A stretch of DNA of 37,119 nt. It comes from a virus. Shown piece by piece: positions 6,122 through 15,058 of the stretch. The notes under the pieces are model-generated. The model was given only the letters and a program-made list of their open reading frames with translations. It did no database searches and had not been told where the DNA came from. Numbering within the stretch: position 1 is the first letter of the stretch; each line of letters opens with the position of its first letter. The stretch is from IMG/VR virus record IMGVR_UViG_3300036046_000377, positions 1-37,119 of that record; one strand, given 5' to 3'. A program made the translations under genes and the position numbers.

Positions 6122-8224
6122 TCACCCCCTCGCTGTTACGCTCGCGTACCCCGGCCACGCCGACTTAACGTACCGCGGACACGCGTAGCCCTCAACCGCT
6201 ACCGGCAGCCCCGCCGCCCACGCGGGGGCGGCAGCGACGATGTCGGCGACGCGTCGCGGGTCGGCGGACTCGGCGACGATTTCGTCGTGGATATGCATCA
6301 CGACAGTTACCCCCGCTGCCTCCAACCGCGCCAACGCCGCCGCGAGCAAGTCGCGGCATATCGCTTGAATCACGTTCTCCGCAATCTTCCCGCCGTAGAG
6401 CGTTCGTTCGCCGCGGGGCGACTCGTAGATGAGCGTGGGTCTCGCCCGGCCGTCCGTCGAATAGACCGGTACCCGATCCTCGACGCGCGCCAGCCGGTAG
6501 AACAACCGCCGGCCGGAGGGCAGGCGGACCGTCACCGCGCGACCTTCCCGGCGAAACTCACATCGGCCGTCGCGAGCAACGCCGCCGGCGACCGCGGTGG
6601 TAAGCGCCGCCTCATATCGGTGCCAGAGACCGCCGCGGCGGAATACGCGTCCATCCCGCCCACCGGCCCGCTGGCCGGCGATTGCGGCGTACGCGTCGCG
6701 ATAGCCCTCGACACAATCCGCCGCCGTCACGCCGGCGGCGGATAAGTCAACGCCGGCTAACGCGCAGTAGTCCGCCAGCCGTGGCGCCGACATCCCGTAC
6801 CCGCAGCCCAGCGTGACGACTTTCCCGATTTGCCGCTCCGCCACGTCCGCCCGCGTGCATGGGCGGCCGAAGATGCGCGACGCGGTCAAGAGGTAGGGGT
6901 CACCGTCGTCACGGAAGGCGCGAAGCAACCCCACTTCGTCTGCGGCCCATGCGAGACCGCGGCATTCGATGGAGGCGAAGTCTACGACAGTGAAACGCGC
7001 GCCGGCGGACGGAATGAAACACGGACGAATTAGAGTGGACAAAACATCGTCCGCCGACGCGTTGATTCGTTGGGCTTCGGCGCGCACCGATTCCAGCGTC
7101 AAACCGCCCGGCGCGGTGAGAGCCGGCACGTCTACGCCCTTCGCACCGCGGGGCAGGTTGTGCGTTTGCACCCCCCGCGATGCCCACCTCCCGGTATGGG
7201 CTCCGTAGTACACGTGGAGGCCGTACAGTCGCTCCCGGCCGGCCGACGACGCGATAGCGCGGGAGAGCTTCGCGCCGGTGATACGGAGAGCGGATTGCCG
7301 CAGCCGCAATACCTCGAGTACGTCCGCCGACACCTCCCACGGCGGGGCGGCGTCGTCCGTGTCGCCGACCGCCGCGTCGGGGTCGGCGAGGAACTGGTCT
7401 ACGGTCTCCCGCCGGAGATTCGCGAGCCGCACGCCGCGAGACTCAAGCCACCGGCGCATCTTCGGCACGGAGCGGATGTCCGCCGCGGTAAGCTCGCCGG
7501 CGGTGCGCCGCTCAATCTCCGCCGTCGCGTCGGCGACCATGTCGGCGGAGACGGCGCAGATACGGGCGGCGAGCGATTCATCGAACCTCACGCCGCGAGC
7601 GTTCACCGCCCGATCTACGGCGACGATATCCGGCTCGGCCGCGCCGGCGATATGCGGGTAGACATCGCGGAGTAGCAGCACGTCCGCCACGTTGTAACGG
7701 GCCACCGCGGCGACGATGCCGGGTTGCTCGTGCGGCGTTCGGCCGTCCGCGTCCAGCCGCGTCACGGACTTCATGTACGCCGCACCGTCCGTATCCTTCC
7801 CGCGGCCCAGCGTCGCGAGTGCGAGGTCATCCAACGCCGGCGGGTACCCAGCGGCGCGCGCGTCGTGGATCGTATCGACCCACCGAACCGGCGGCCCCTT
7901 CACCACGTCGCGCCATATCAACGCGTCGAACGCGTCAGCGTTGTGCGCGACGAACGCGACGGCGGGGTCGGCGGCGAGCCGCCGAATCGCGTCGGGTAGC
8001 TCCCGGCCGCGGTACAGCGCGCGGGGTTCTTCCGGCCACCCGGCCGGCCACAGTGTAGGGGCGGCGGGTAGCGGAGCGGCGGGAACCCAGATATGCGTAA
8101 CACCGTTGCAATGCACCACCAGCGACAGTACGCGCGTTGACGCATCCGCCGCGTAGGCGGCACCGCCGACCGCGGGCAGGTCGGCGGCGGATTGCGTCTC
8201 AATATCGATGAACGCCGGCGTCAC
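6122..8224 (-). CDS. Family A DNA polymerase with 3'-5' exonuclease
   Basis: A 700-residue replicative phage polymerase. The start is the GTG at 8224, overlapping the primase-helicase stop (GTGA) and placing the exonuclease motif right at the N-terminus. Exonuclease motifs: Exo I FIDIE (Asp7, Glu9), Exo II AHNADAFD (about 93-100), Exo III YNVADVLLLRDVY (177-189, with Asp181). Polymerase motifs: TGRWASRGVQTHNLPR (344-359), motif A VVDFASIE (Asp415), motif B RQIGKVVTLGCGYGM (464-478), motif C IHDEI (645-649). All catalytic residues are present, so both activities should work. It has no 5' nuclease domain, typical of phage enzymes. It is shorter than bacterial Pol I. Confidence 0.95.
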   Translation of the reverse strand: MTPAFIDIETQSAADLPAVGGAAYAADASTRVLSLVVHCNGVTHIWVPAAPLPAAPTLWPAGWPEEPRALYRGRELPDAIRRLAADPAVAFVAHNADAFDALIWRDVVKGPPVRWVDTIHDARAAGYPPALDDLALATLGRGKDTDGAAYMKSVTRLDADGRTPHEQPGIVAAVARYNVADVLLLRDVYPHIAGAAEPDIVAVDRAVNARGVRFDESLAARICAVSADMVADATAEIERRTAGELTAADIRSVPKMRRWLESRGVRLANLRRETVDQFLADPDAAVGDTDDAAPPWEVSADVLEVLRLRQSALRITGAKLSRAIASSAGRERLYGLHVYYGAHTGRWASRGVQTHNLPRGAKGVDVPALTAPGGLTLESVRAEAQRINASADDVLSTLIRPCFIPSAGARFTVVDFASIECRGLAWAADEVGLLRAFRDDGDPYLLTASRIFGRPCTRADVAERQIGKVVTLGCGYGMSAPRLADYCALAGVDLSAAGVTAADCVEGYRDAYAAIAGQRAGGRDGRVFRRGGLWHRYEAALTTAVAGGVARDGRCEFRREGRAVTVRLPSGRRLFYRLARVEDRVPVYSTDGRARPTLIYESPRGERTLYGGKIAENVIQAICRDLLAAALARLEAAGVTVVMHIHDEIVAESADPRRVADIVAAAPAWAAGLPVAVEGYACPRYVKSAWPGYASVTARG

Positions 8225-10614
8225 GCGGCACCTGCGGTGATGAAGCGAACGCGCACGCCGGTCGTGCCGTCCGGTTTGATTTCGCACGCGACGGGCTGCG
8301 CCGAGCCGGTGAGGGTTTTCCAGTCCGCCTCCAACACGCGCCGTGACTGGCGGCGCGTCCGCCAGAAAAGCGTAGAATCACACATCCCGTCCCACAACGT
8401 CGCGAGTGGGTCCGTCGCCCCCACCTCAATATGCGCGTACCCGTCGCCGTTCGCGGCGGCTCGCACCGCCGCGTAGAAGCGGCGCAGTTCGTTCACCCCC
8501 TCCATCGCGACGGCGGAGTTTTCCAGCCGGGGGTACCCGAGCTCCGCCGCGATGGCTTCGAACGGCGGCGTTTCGCCGGTGAACCATCGGTCTACGACCC
8601 CCGACGTGATAGCATCGCACGCGTCGGCGTAGTACGGGGAGTGCCAGCGGAAGCGGGAAATCTGCCGGACGCCGGACGTGGCGAGCGTCGGTTCCCACTC
8701 CACTCGCGACCGCAACGCCACGCCGACGGTCCGCCGGCCAAACTGCCCATCCTCCGCGACTTCCCGCGGCGTGGCGGTGTCAGTGATGATCGTCACCGGC
8801 ATCCGCCCCAGCGGGACGCGGCCGATGTATAACTCGTGCGTGAGCGTAGCCGGCGTGAGGGTTAAGAAGCGGTCGGCCGCCTGCCGCGGCGAGAACCCGT
8901 CCGCGTCCGCGTGTTTGAAGAACTCGTCGATCCCGACGAAGGAACCGCGCTTCGCCGCCTCGGCGAAGCCTCGCTCAAACGCGGCCTTCCCCTTCTCCCA
9001 CGTCAGCGCGGAGTATTCATCCCCCAGCATCGCCGCGACTAGTTGCGGCGTGGCGGTTTTCCCCACGCCGGTCGGGCCGGTGACCAGCAAGATCGGCGGC
9101 AAGCCGGCGAGGTTTTCGGTACACCCCTTTGCGGCGAGGAGAAGCATCAGGTACTCGCGGTCTACGCCGGGGAAGACTTCCTCGACGCGCCGCCACGCCT
9201 CCGCCACACCCAACCGTTCGACGGCGTGGCGGTACCGCGGATGCCGATCCCACGGAACGCCCTCCATCCACGCCTGCCGCACGTTGAAGAATGCCCCCTC
9301 CGCGGGTTGCCGGCGGTTCATGCGCAGGCCGGAGATGATCGACAGATACGGGTAGCCGTAGGCGTGGAGGCTATGCGTTTCGTTGAGGGTGTCTACCTTT
9401 TGCGGCACCGCCTTACCCTCCGGCGTCCAGGTCGCCGGCAACGCCGCCACCTGCCGGTCCGCGCTCACGACGTACGGCTGGCCGGCGTCGTTACCCCAGA
9501 ATCCCCGGAAGCGGAAAACGCCCTCCCCCGCCGTGAACACAGCGGCAATGCGGGGGTCATCGTTGCCGTGCACCGCGCAGAGGAGGGCTTCATAGATGAT
9601 GCGCAGATTCGCGTTCGCCGCCAGCGATACGGGCAGGCGCGCGGCGAGAACGTACCGCGCGTGGTCCCAATGGGTGAAATTCTCCACCATCACGCGCACG
9701 TCACTCATCGCGTCGCGACGGACGAACGCGGCGTAGGGGAAGACGCCGGGGGCCTTCGATCCGTGAACCGTGCCCATCGCGGTACACTTGTGACATGTCA
9801 CGCAATCGTTGCCGAAGAATACCGGCTCACCGTGCGACGGTACACCCGGCGCGACGGGGCAACGGTCGTGCGTGTACGCGGCGTTGCGATTCACACCCCG
9901 CTCCACGAGCCAGTCGTCAACCGCCGCCGGATCGGCTTCCGTGCCGAGTAGGCGGCGGACGGGGGAGAGGTCGGCGGACGGGATGCAGCGATTGATTTCC
10001 CCGCGCGGCCGGCGGCAGTGGGTCAGCACGTCAAAAGTTGCCGACGGGTCGGCTAGCACCACCGACACGCCACCTGCCGCGGCGAGTAGTCGGGCGGATG
10101 TCGTCGGCGTGCCGACGTAGAGCAAGTGCGCGCCGCCGCCGCGACTGACCCACCACCGCGCCGGGCGGGGCACGACCTGCGCGATGAGGCTTTGCAGCTT
10201 CGCCGCGGGCGGGGCCGGCGTCTCGCCGTGGTAATCCACGTCACACACCGCCAGCCGGTTGGCGTCGGACCACCGGATTTCCGAATCGCCCGCGACATCG
10301 GCCGCAAGCGCCGCATCCATCGCGGCGAGCGGGTCGGCGTCGGTGTACTCCGTTCCGCCGCCGGGGACGCCGATAGTGCGGAGGGTCACGGTGAACGCGG
10401 CGGCGTTAGCCGCGTCCGCCGGTCCGTCGAACTGCACCACCGGGCCGACCTCCGCGCATTCCGCGACGCGTTCCGCGAACCATGCGGCGTCAACGCCGAG
10501 CCTCTCCGCAACCGCCGTCACGTTGGACGCCGGTGCGTCGGTAAATCGCTCCGGCTTGCGGCCGTTAAGCGTGGCCTCAAGGCGATTCTTTCGATACCTC
10601 TGTAACGTTAACAT
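8221..10614 (-). CDS. Primase-helicase (AEP-like primase fused to P-loop helicase)
   Basis: A 797-residue fusion. The N-terminal part carries archaeo-eukaryotic primase motifs: motif I LAVCDVDYH (Asp125, Asp127) and motif II SRGGGAHLLY (Ser157, His163). A Cys cluster follows (Cys252, Cys271, Cys274, Cys277), a probable zinc site. The C-terminal part is a P-loop ATPase with Walker A GPTGVGKT (513-520) and Walker B FVGIDE (Asp563, Glu564), then a stretch resembling D5/SF3-type phage helicases, including VTIITDTATPREV. The protein would prime and unwind at the phage origin together with the polymerase encoded next. The ATG at 10614 has a G-rich region upstream on its strand. Confidence 0.85.
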   Translation of the reverse strand: MLTLQRYRKNRLEATLNGRKPERFTDAPASNVTAVAERLGVDAAWFAERVAECAEVGPVVQFDGPADAANAAAFTVTLRTIGVPGGGTEYTDADPLAAMDAALAADVAGDSEIRWSDANRLAVCDVDYHGETPAPPAAKLQSLIAQVVPRPARWWVSRGGGAHLLYVGTPTTSARLLAAAGGVSVVLADPSATFDVLTHCRRPRGEINRCIPSADLSPVRRLLGTEADPAAVDDWLVERGVNRNAAYTHDRCPVAPGVPSHGEPVFFGNDCVTCHKCTAMGTVHGSKAPGVFPYAAFVRRDAMSDVRVMVENFTHWDHARYVLAARLPVSLAANANLRIIYEALLCAVHGNDDPRIAAVFTAGEGVFRFRGFWGNDAGQPYVVSADRQVAALPATWTPEGKAVPQKVDTLNETHSLHAYGYPYLSIISGLRMNRRQPAEGAFFNVRQAWMEGVPWDRHPRYRHAVERLGVAEAWRRVEEVFPGVDREYLMLLLAAKGCTENLAGLPPILLVTGPTGVGKTATPQLVAAMLGDEYSALTWEKGKAAFERGFAEAAKRGSFVGIDEFFKHADADGFSPRQAADRFLTLTPATLTHELYIGRVPLGRMPVTIITDTATPREVAEDGQFGRRTVGVALRSRVEWEPTLATSGVRQISRFRWHSPYYADACDAITSGVVDRWFTGETPPFEAIAAELGYPRLENSAVAMEGVNELRRFYAAVRAAANGDGYAHIEVGATDPLATLWDGMCDSTLFWRTRRQSRRVLEADWKTLTGSAQPVACEIKPDGTTGVRVRFITAGAA

Positions 10615-10650
10615 GCGAAACCCCCGGTAAGGGCGGGTGAGTTTAGTGAG

Positions 10651-11373
10651 TCACTTCACCATGTCGGTCAGCTTCTTTACCTGCGCGTCGTGCGCGGCGA
10701 TGACGGCGTTGAACGTCGCCATGAAATCGGGTGACGCGAGCGCGGCCCCGATCATCTTCGCTTCCGCCGGCGTGGTCGGCTTGATATCCGCCGACGCGGC
10801 GTAGTACTGTTGCCCGGACCCCTTGCCCGTCTTCGCCCGCGTCGTCACCGTCGCGGTGAACCGGGCGAACGGTACAGGGATACGGAGGGTTTCGCGGAAG
10901 TCCGGCGACTTATTTCCCCACGCGGTCGCGTCGGCGCAATCGCGGAGGGCTTTCAACGCCGCGTGAGCCGCTGGGGCCTTCGTCGTGCGGAACGACACCG
11001 CGGCCGGTACAAGGCCGTCGGGGGTGTACGCCACCGCGACGCCGAAGATGGCTTCCTTCAACGGCGACTTGAACGAGCCGGGGTCGGTGCGCGTCACGGT
11101 GACGGGGGTTGCACCGTCCGCGCCGTACTCCACGAAGAATTGCACGCCCTCGACGACGTGCATCTTCGCCGGGTTCATCGCGACGTACCCGGTGCCCGGC
11201 TTGTAGAGGTAGGGCGCGCCGGCTTGAATGCCGGGCAGTGCGGCCCGGATGTCGGCGTACTTCGACCCCTTCGGTTCGGCGAAGCCGATGAAAGGGACGG
11301 CAGTTTCGCGGATTTCCGCGTCCACCACGGGTTTTAAGAAGCGGTCGGCGACAGGGATTGCGACGGCGGTCAT
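10651..11373 (-). CDS. Hypothetical replication-module protein, 240 aa
   Basis: Not recognised. The protein is well spread in composition, with alternating strands and loops in residues 20-150 (VPFIGFAEPKGSKYADIRAA, VTVTRTDPGSFKSP, AVSFRTTKAPAA) and a Lys-rich end (HDAQVKKLTDMVK). Its place between a DNA methyltransferase and the primase-helicase suggests a role in replication or recombination. A single-strand DNA-binding or annealing protein is a natural guess because no other candidate is visible in the module, but no OB-fold or RecT signature can be shown. The ATG at 11373 overlaps the methyltransferase stop (ATGA). Confidence 0.6.
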   Translation of the reverse strand: MTAVAIPVADRFLKPVVDAEIRETAVPFIGFAEPKGSKYADIRAALPGIQAGAPYLYKPGTGYVAMNPAKMHVVEGVQFFVEYGADGATPVTVTRTDPGSFKSPLKEAIFGVAVAYTPDGLVPAAVSFRTTKAPAAHAALKALRDCADATAWGNKSPDFRETLRIPVPFARFTATVTTRAKTGKGSGQQYYAASADIKPTTPAEAKMIGAALASPDFMATFNAVIAAHDAQVKKLTDMVK

Positions 11374-12074
11374 GCAGCCCTCTTGGGTTTGGGGATTGAT
11401 TCGTCGATACGTCGGACCGTCAAGGCAACAGCGGCGGGGTCGATATCAACGCCGAGAAAACGGCGACCTAACCCCACCGCCGCGACGCCGGTGGAGCCGG
11501 AGCCGCAGAACGGGTCGAGGACCACGCCGCCTAGTCCCGTCGATGCGTCGATGAGGTGTCGCATCAGCCATACGGGTTTCGGGCACGGAGCGCCGGGCAC
11601 GCGCTCCGTCGGGCCGTACCAGCAAGGCGGCTCGCAACAGCGGTTGAACGTCGCCCGTGGACGACGTGCGAAGACGCATAGCTCAACAGCGTTCAACCAG
11701 AGGTGCTGCCCGTTGCTAGGGGCGGGGTTGGATTTCCACCACACCCCTTGCCGAGTGGTCAAGCCGGCAGCGACGAACGCTGCGCGCCATTCGGATACTT
11801 GCTCCGAAGCGCACCAAACGTAAATTGACCCGTCGGCAACGCGGGCGAATTCCGACGCAAGGGCGGGGATGGCGATGGGCGCAGCGTCGGCGTCACCCTT
11901 ATCAAACACCCGCAACCCGCCGCTGTCCCGGTTCACGACGTTGTACGGCGGGTCGGTGACGACACACTCAACCGAAGCGGGAGCCAGCCCGCGAAGGGTA
12001 GTTAAGGCGTCACCGCAAGTGACGACGCCCGCGCCCGGAGTAAACAATTCTCCAAACCCCCCAGCGGGCACCAT
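11370..12074 (-). CDS. DNA N6-adenine/N4-cytosine methyltransferase (beta class), orphan
   Basis: A 234-residue amino-methyltransferase. The catalytic motif IV DPPYNV lies near residue 41, and the SAM-binding motif I DPFCGSGSTGVAAVGLG lies at 187-203 with VDIDP after it. The order IV then I is that of beta-class enzymes. It would methylate adenine N6 or cytosine N4 in a short target. No restriction endonuclease partner is in the window, so protection from host restriction or regulation is likely. The ATG at 12074 is preceded by GGGGGAG at a spacing of about 9 nt; a GTG at 12083 is also possible. Either start overlaps the end of the nuclease gene by about 75 nt, longer than the 4-nt overlaps elsewhere in this operon. 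Confidence 0.88.
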   Translation of the reverse strand: MVPAGGFGELFTPGAGVVTCGDALTTLRGLAPASVECVVTDPPYNVVNRDSGGLRVFDKGDADAAPIAIPALASEFARVADGSIYVWCASEQVSEWRAAFVAAGLTTRQGVWWKSNPAPSNGQHLWLNAVELCVFARRPRATFNRCCEPPCWYGPTERVPGAPCPKPVWLMRHLIDASTGLGGVVLDPFCGSGSTGVAAVGLGRRFLGVDIDPAAVALTVRRIDESIPKPKRAA

Positions 12075-12829
12075 TGACACCACTCCCCCGGACCGGGTAA
12101 AGGTTTGCCCGACCGCACCACCGCAACGGCGGTGCGAACGGCGTCAAGCAGCAGTAGTGAAGATGAGGAATTCCATGACGCGTGGAAAAATATTCCGTCG
12201 GGGGACGTTTCCGGGCCTGCGGCCCCGCGAACGCGGTAGCCGTAGGCGCGAATAATCCCGCCGGGTTCCACCTGTTCGCGGAGCGTCTGCGCGGCCGCGA
12301 GTGTGTACGCGGCGAGTTGGATCGCGTGATTGTGGAGCAGCACCCACCCGCCGACAGTGCGGGAAGTCTTCACGTCCCACACTTGCAAGACGCCGTCGGC
12401 GTCGCGACGAAGTTGATCCAGCGTGCCAGCGATGCGTATCGACTCACCGGTCGGATCGTTGTCCGCGGCCGGGAGCGTGAGAGCTACGGGCACCTCGCAC
12501 CGCTCTACACTCGCCGGCGCGTTACGCGGATCAAGGGTATACGGCGTGACGAAGCGGCCGGCGTCATCCCAGTCCGCTCGCGGAAACTTCGCGCCGAGCG
12601 TCCCGCGAATCTTCGCGAGCGCGTCGGCGTCTCCCGTAGCGTGCCACCATTCAACCGCCGCGTGAACCGCGGAACCCGTATCGGTGGCGACCCCGCCGGC
12701 GTCGGCGGGAAGGTCGGCGTCGCTATGCATGACCGCGGCCCGGAGCGCACATCGAATCAACAGGGGCAGTGACGACGGCCGAAGCGGGTAGTCGGCCGTC
12801 GCGAATGTGGTGGGTGAGGGGTCACTCAT
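12002..12829 (-). CDS. PD-(D/E)XK nuclease with probable Fe-S cluster (Cas4/RecB-like)
   Basis: A 275-residue RecB-like nuclease. Residues visible: His56 (GSAVHAAVE), Asp138 (GTLDQL), Asp152-x-Lys154 (WDVKTS), and the QLAAYTLAA helix starting at Gln171 that typifies RecB nucleases. Four cysteines fit the Cas4/AddB iron-sulphur pattern, one N-terminal (Cys27 in LIRCALRA) and three C-terminal (Cys251, Cys254, Cys262 in WCQWCPLGGLENC). It would act as a single-strand exonuclease in recombination or DNA processing, likely with the SF2 helicase encoded two genes upstream in the operon. The ATG overlaps the previous stop as ATGA. Confidence 0.85.
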   Translation of the reverse strand: MSDPSPTTFATADYPLRPSSLPLLIRCALRAAVMHSDADLPADAGGVATDTGSAVHAAVEWWHATGDADALAKIRGTLGAKFPRADWDDAGRFVTPYTLDPRNAPASVERCEVPVALTLPAADNDPTGESIRIAGTLDQLRRDADGVLQVWDVKTSRTVGGWVLLHNHAIQLAAYTLAAAQTLREQVEPGGIIRAYGYRVRGAAGPETSPDGIFFHASWNSSSSLLLLDAVRTAVAVVRSGKPLPGPGEWCQWCPLGGLENCLLRARASSLAVTP

Positions 12830-13077
12830 CTAACGACGACACCACGATGGACACCGTCACGATTAGTAGTGAGAGAAAGACTAGAACTACCGCTAGCGCC
12901 TCCATCGTCCGAAGCCCCCTCCGAAGTGATGAGAATTTCCGTCGCACTGACGACGCGGATCGCCAACCCGCGCACGCTCCGCACCGACACGCCGTCGGCG
13001 GTCTCCGTGACGATAAGGCCGGACACGGGCAGTGTTGCGCGTTCGTTGAGATACTGCCGGTAGAATGACTCGGTCAT
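12826..13077 (-). CDS. Hypothetical 83-aa protein
   Basis: A small protein (MTESFYRQYLNERATLPVS onward) with predicted strands VSGLIVTETADG, VSVRSVRGLAIRVV and TEILITS, followed by a Gly/Ser-rich tail. No family is recognised. Both ends overlap neighbours by 4 nt (ATGA with the helicase upstream and ATGA with the nuclease downstream), so it is almost certainly translated as part of the operon. Confidence 0.6.
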   Translation of the reverse strand: MTESFYRQYLNERATLPVSGLIVTETADGVSVRSVRGLAIRVVSATEILITSEGASDDGGASGSSSLSLTTNRDGVHRGVVVR

Positions 13078-14567
13078 AGTGATACCCTCAAATCGGCGAG
13101 TACGGGTAGCGCGTTGAAAGTGCGCCGGGTCGGCGTTACGTCGGGGTTCAGGCCGAACCGCCGCGCGTCGCGCGCCCACCACGCCGCCATCTTGTCGGTA
13201 ACCGCACCACGGCCCACCGATGCGAAGCCTGTTTCGATCGGCGGCATTTCGTCGCACCGCCGCCAGCGGCCGTACGCGGTGCCATCATCGTTGCGGAGGT
13301 TTTCGCGAGTCGCCGTCAACACGTCGGGGAAACGGGGCGACGCAATGACCACGTACTGACGGACCGTGTCGCCCTCGACGGCGCTTATCGCGTACATCAC
13401 TCCCGACGTGCCGTCGGCGAGCGGAACGCGGTCGGCTTTGAATCGCCCCAGCCCTTCGAAGCCGACCACGCGTAACCCACTCCGCACAGACGGCGGGAAA
13501 GCGGTCTCCGCGTTGACGATGGTCGCGGCGGGGATCAAGCCGGCGAGTAAGTAGGCGTGACGAAGTAAATTGCGGTTGCAACACACGTACTCCGGCGGCA
13601 ACTCACCGGCCGCGACGGGGCGGGTGATGCGACCGAATAGCTGTTGCCAGCGGACCGGCGACAAGGTCGGCTGCGCGTCGATGAGCCGGCGGAGGGGTAA
13701 GTCAACGCCCTCCGACACGACGTTAATCTGAACCAACACGCTTCGCCGTTCCACCGCGTCGCGGAACGCGGCGGCGCGGTCCGCGGTCTCCGCGGTCACC
13801 GCCACCGCCGGCAACGCGCGGCGGCGTAGCTCCGCGGTCAGCCCGCACACCGTATCCACCGACGGCATCGCCACCATCGTGGGGCGGTCATACGACCCGC
13901 CGTCGAAACATGCGGCGACGATGTCGGCAATCTTCGGCATCGCTGCGGCCGTATCCCGATTCAACTCTGACACCACGAACTCGCCGGCAGTGACGGATAC
14001 GACATCGTCGTCGAGTATCGGGCACACCTGGCACGTTGGAACGGATATCCAACCAGCCTCGGCGGCCTCCGGATACGTCAACACCGGCACCGCCGGCCCC
14101 CACGTCGCGCGGAACGCGGCGGTCGATTTCGGCGTTCCGCGGAACGGCGTCGCGGTCACGCCGATGGCGGGCGCGGAGTTGGTCAACGCGTTCAGTAAGT
14201 CGTACGTCGCCGCTTCCGCGTGGTGCGCTTCGTCGATCAACAGCCCCGCCGGCATGATGGCGGTCCCGGCCGCGAGCCGGTTGCGGAGGCGTATCGGCGT
14301 GTAGATGCCGAGAGCCTCCCCGCGCTCCGGCGACGTGTCCGTCTCGCCGAGTTTCGCGAGCAACCCCGCAACGATTTCCACCGCCGGCGTGACGATCGCC
14401 CACCCCGGTAGCGCGTCACGCAAGCCGAGTAGGATTAATGACTTGCCCGTGCCGGTCGGCGCGGAGTAGAGAATCCGACCGCCGGGCGGCGCGGATTTCC
14501 CCCACGCTGCGCCGGCGGCGACGGCGGCCGACTGGTAGTCGCGTAACGTGAACGGGCTGGCGATCAT
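13074..14567 (-). CDS. SF2 DEAH-box helicase
   Basis: A 497-residue superfamily 2 helicase. Motifs: Q-motif-like RDYQSAAV (residues 9-16), Walker A APTGTGKS (36-43), DEAH (112-115), motif III TATP (138-141), the RecA2 segment NVVSEGVDLP, and motif VI QQLFGRITRP. This layout is that of phage UvsW/RecG-type or UvrB-like helicases that remodel forks and recombination intermediates. The ATG at 14567 is preceded by GGAGG at 7 nt, the best start; an in-frame GTG at 14585 has no such signal. It may pair with the nuclease at 12002. Confidence 0.9.
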   Translation of the reverse strand: MIASPFTLRDYQSAAVAAGAAWGKSAPPGGRILYSAPTGTGKSLILLGLRDALPGWAIVTPAVEIVAGLLAKLGETDTSPERGEALGIYTPIRLRNRLAAGTAIMPAGLLIDEAHHAEAATYDLLNALTNSAPAIGVTATPFRGTPKSTAAFRATWGPAVPVLTYPEAAEAGWISVPTCQVCPILDDDVVSVTAGEFVVSELNRDTAAAMPKIADIVAACFDGGSYDRPTMVAMPSVDTVCGLTAELRRRALPAVAVTAETADRAAAFRDAVERRSVLVQINVVSEGVDLPLRRLIDAQPTLSPVRWQQLFGRITRPVAAGELPPEYVCCNRNLLRHAYLLAGLIPAATIVNAETAFPPSVRSGLRVVGFEGLGRFKADRVPLADGTSGVMYAISAVEGDTVRQYVVIASPRFPDVLTATRENLRNDDGTAYGRWRRCDEMPPIETGFASVGRGAVTDKMAAWWARDARRFGLNPDVTPTRRTFNALPVLADLRVSL

Positions 14568-14581
14568 TGGTGTACCTCCGT

Positions 14582-15058
14582 TCACTTTTGTACCGTGCCC
14601 ACGGGGTCCGTACCACCTCCGTTAGCTCGCCGTATTCGCTCCATCGCGCGGTGACGACACCGGCACACCGCGACGCGGGAAATGCCGAGTTGCGACGCAA
14701 TCTCCCGATCCGTATAGCCCTGCCGCCGGAGGGTGACCACCGCCCGCTGCCGGCGGGTGAGTACCTCGCCGAGTCGATCCCAATCCGGCCCGGTATCTGG
14801 CGGCGGGGCTTCGTAGGCCTCGACATGGGCCTCGACATGCCGGCGGCGGCACGTCCGCTCTTGTGACACGTACCGCGTCGCGCCGGCGAACCCGGCGGCG
14901 AGGGCGGCGTCTTCGCCCGCTCCACTCGCCGCGGAGGCGAGATACGCGACGTACGCGGCTTGCGACACGTCGTCAGAATCAAGCCGGTATCTGCGCGACA
15001 AGTTTTCGGCACGCTGCCGCAACTTCGTGTAGACTTGACCGGGTGCATCGGGTAGCAT
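14582..15058 (-). CDS. Sigma-70-family-like protein with region 4 helix-turn-helix
   Basis: A 158-residue protein beginning at the ATG at 15058. Residues 20-40 (SRRYRLDSDDVSQAAYVAYLA) resemble the region 2 core helix that binds RNA polymerase. The C-terminal part is a clear sigma region 4: LTRRQRAVVTLRRQGYTDREIASQLGISRVAV, with a helix-turn-helix that would contact a -35 element, followed by a basic helix (CRCRHRAMERIRRA). It is short, like ECF sigma factors or phage late activators. Its 5' end overlaps the upstream sigma-like gene by 80 nt. It is a candidate to read the unusual promoter motif found upstream of the late genes. Confidence 0.72.
   Translation of the reverse strand: MLPDAPGQVYTKLRQRAENLSRRYRLDSDDVSQAAYVAYLASAASGAGEDAALAAGFAGATRYVSQERTCRRRHVEAHVEAYEAPPPDTGPDWDRLGEVLTRRQRAVVTLRRQGYTDREIASQLGISRVAVCRCRHRAMERIRRANGGGTDPVGTVQK

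Noticed and set aside
6287-7675. Long + strand frames opposite the polymerase gene
   Set aside because: Arg/Pro/Ala-rich shadows of the GC-rich polymerase coding strand; the polymerase frame has every family motif.
4723-8224. A full Z-genome (2-aminoadenine) pathway
   Set aside because: HD, MazZ-like and family A polymerase genes are present, but no PurZ is in the window and each of the three also occurs in ordinary phages. Kept only as a question.
11370-12074. A restriction-modification system
   Set aside because: Only the methyltransferase is present; neighbours are an unknown 240-aa protein and a RecB-like nuclease with Cas4-type cysteines, which is better explained by recombination.
14521-14560. 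GCGTAACGT near 14542 on the + strand as another copy of the late-promoter motif
   Set aside because: It matches only part of the left element, has no correctly placed GGCTA, and lies inside the helicase gene with no + strand gene after it.
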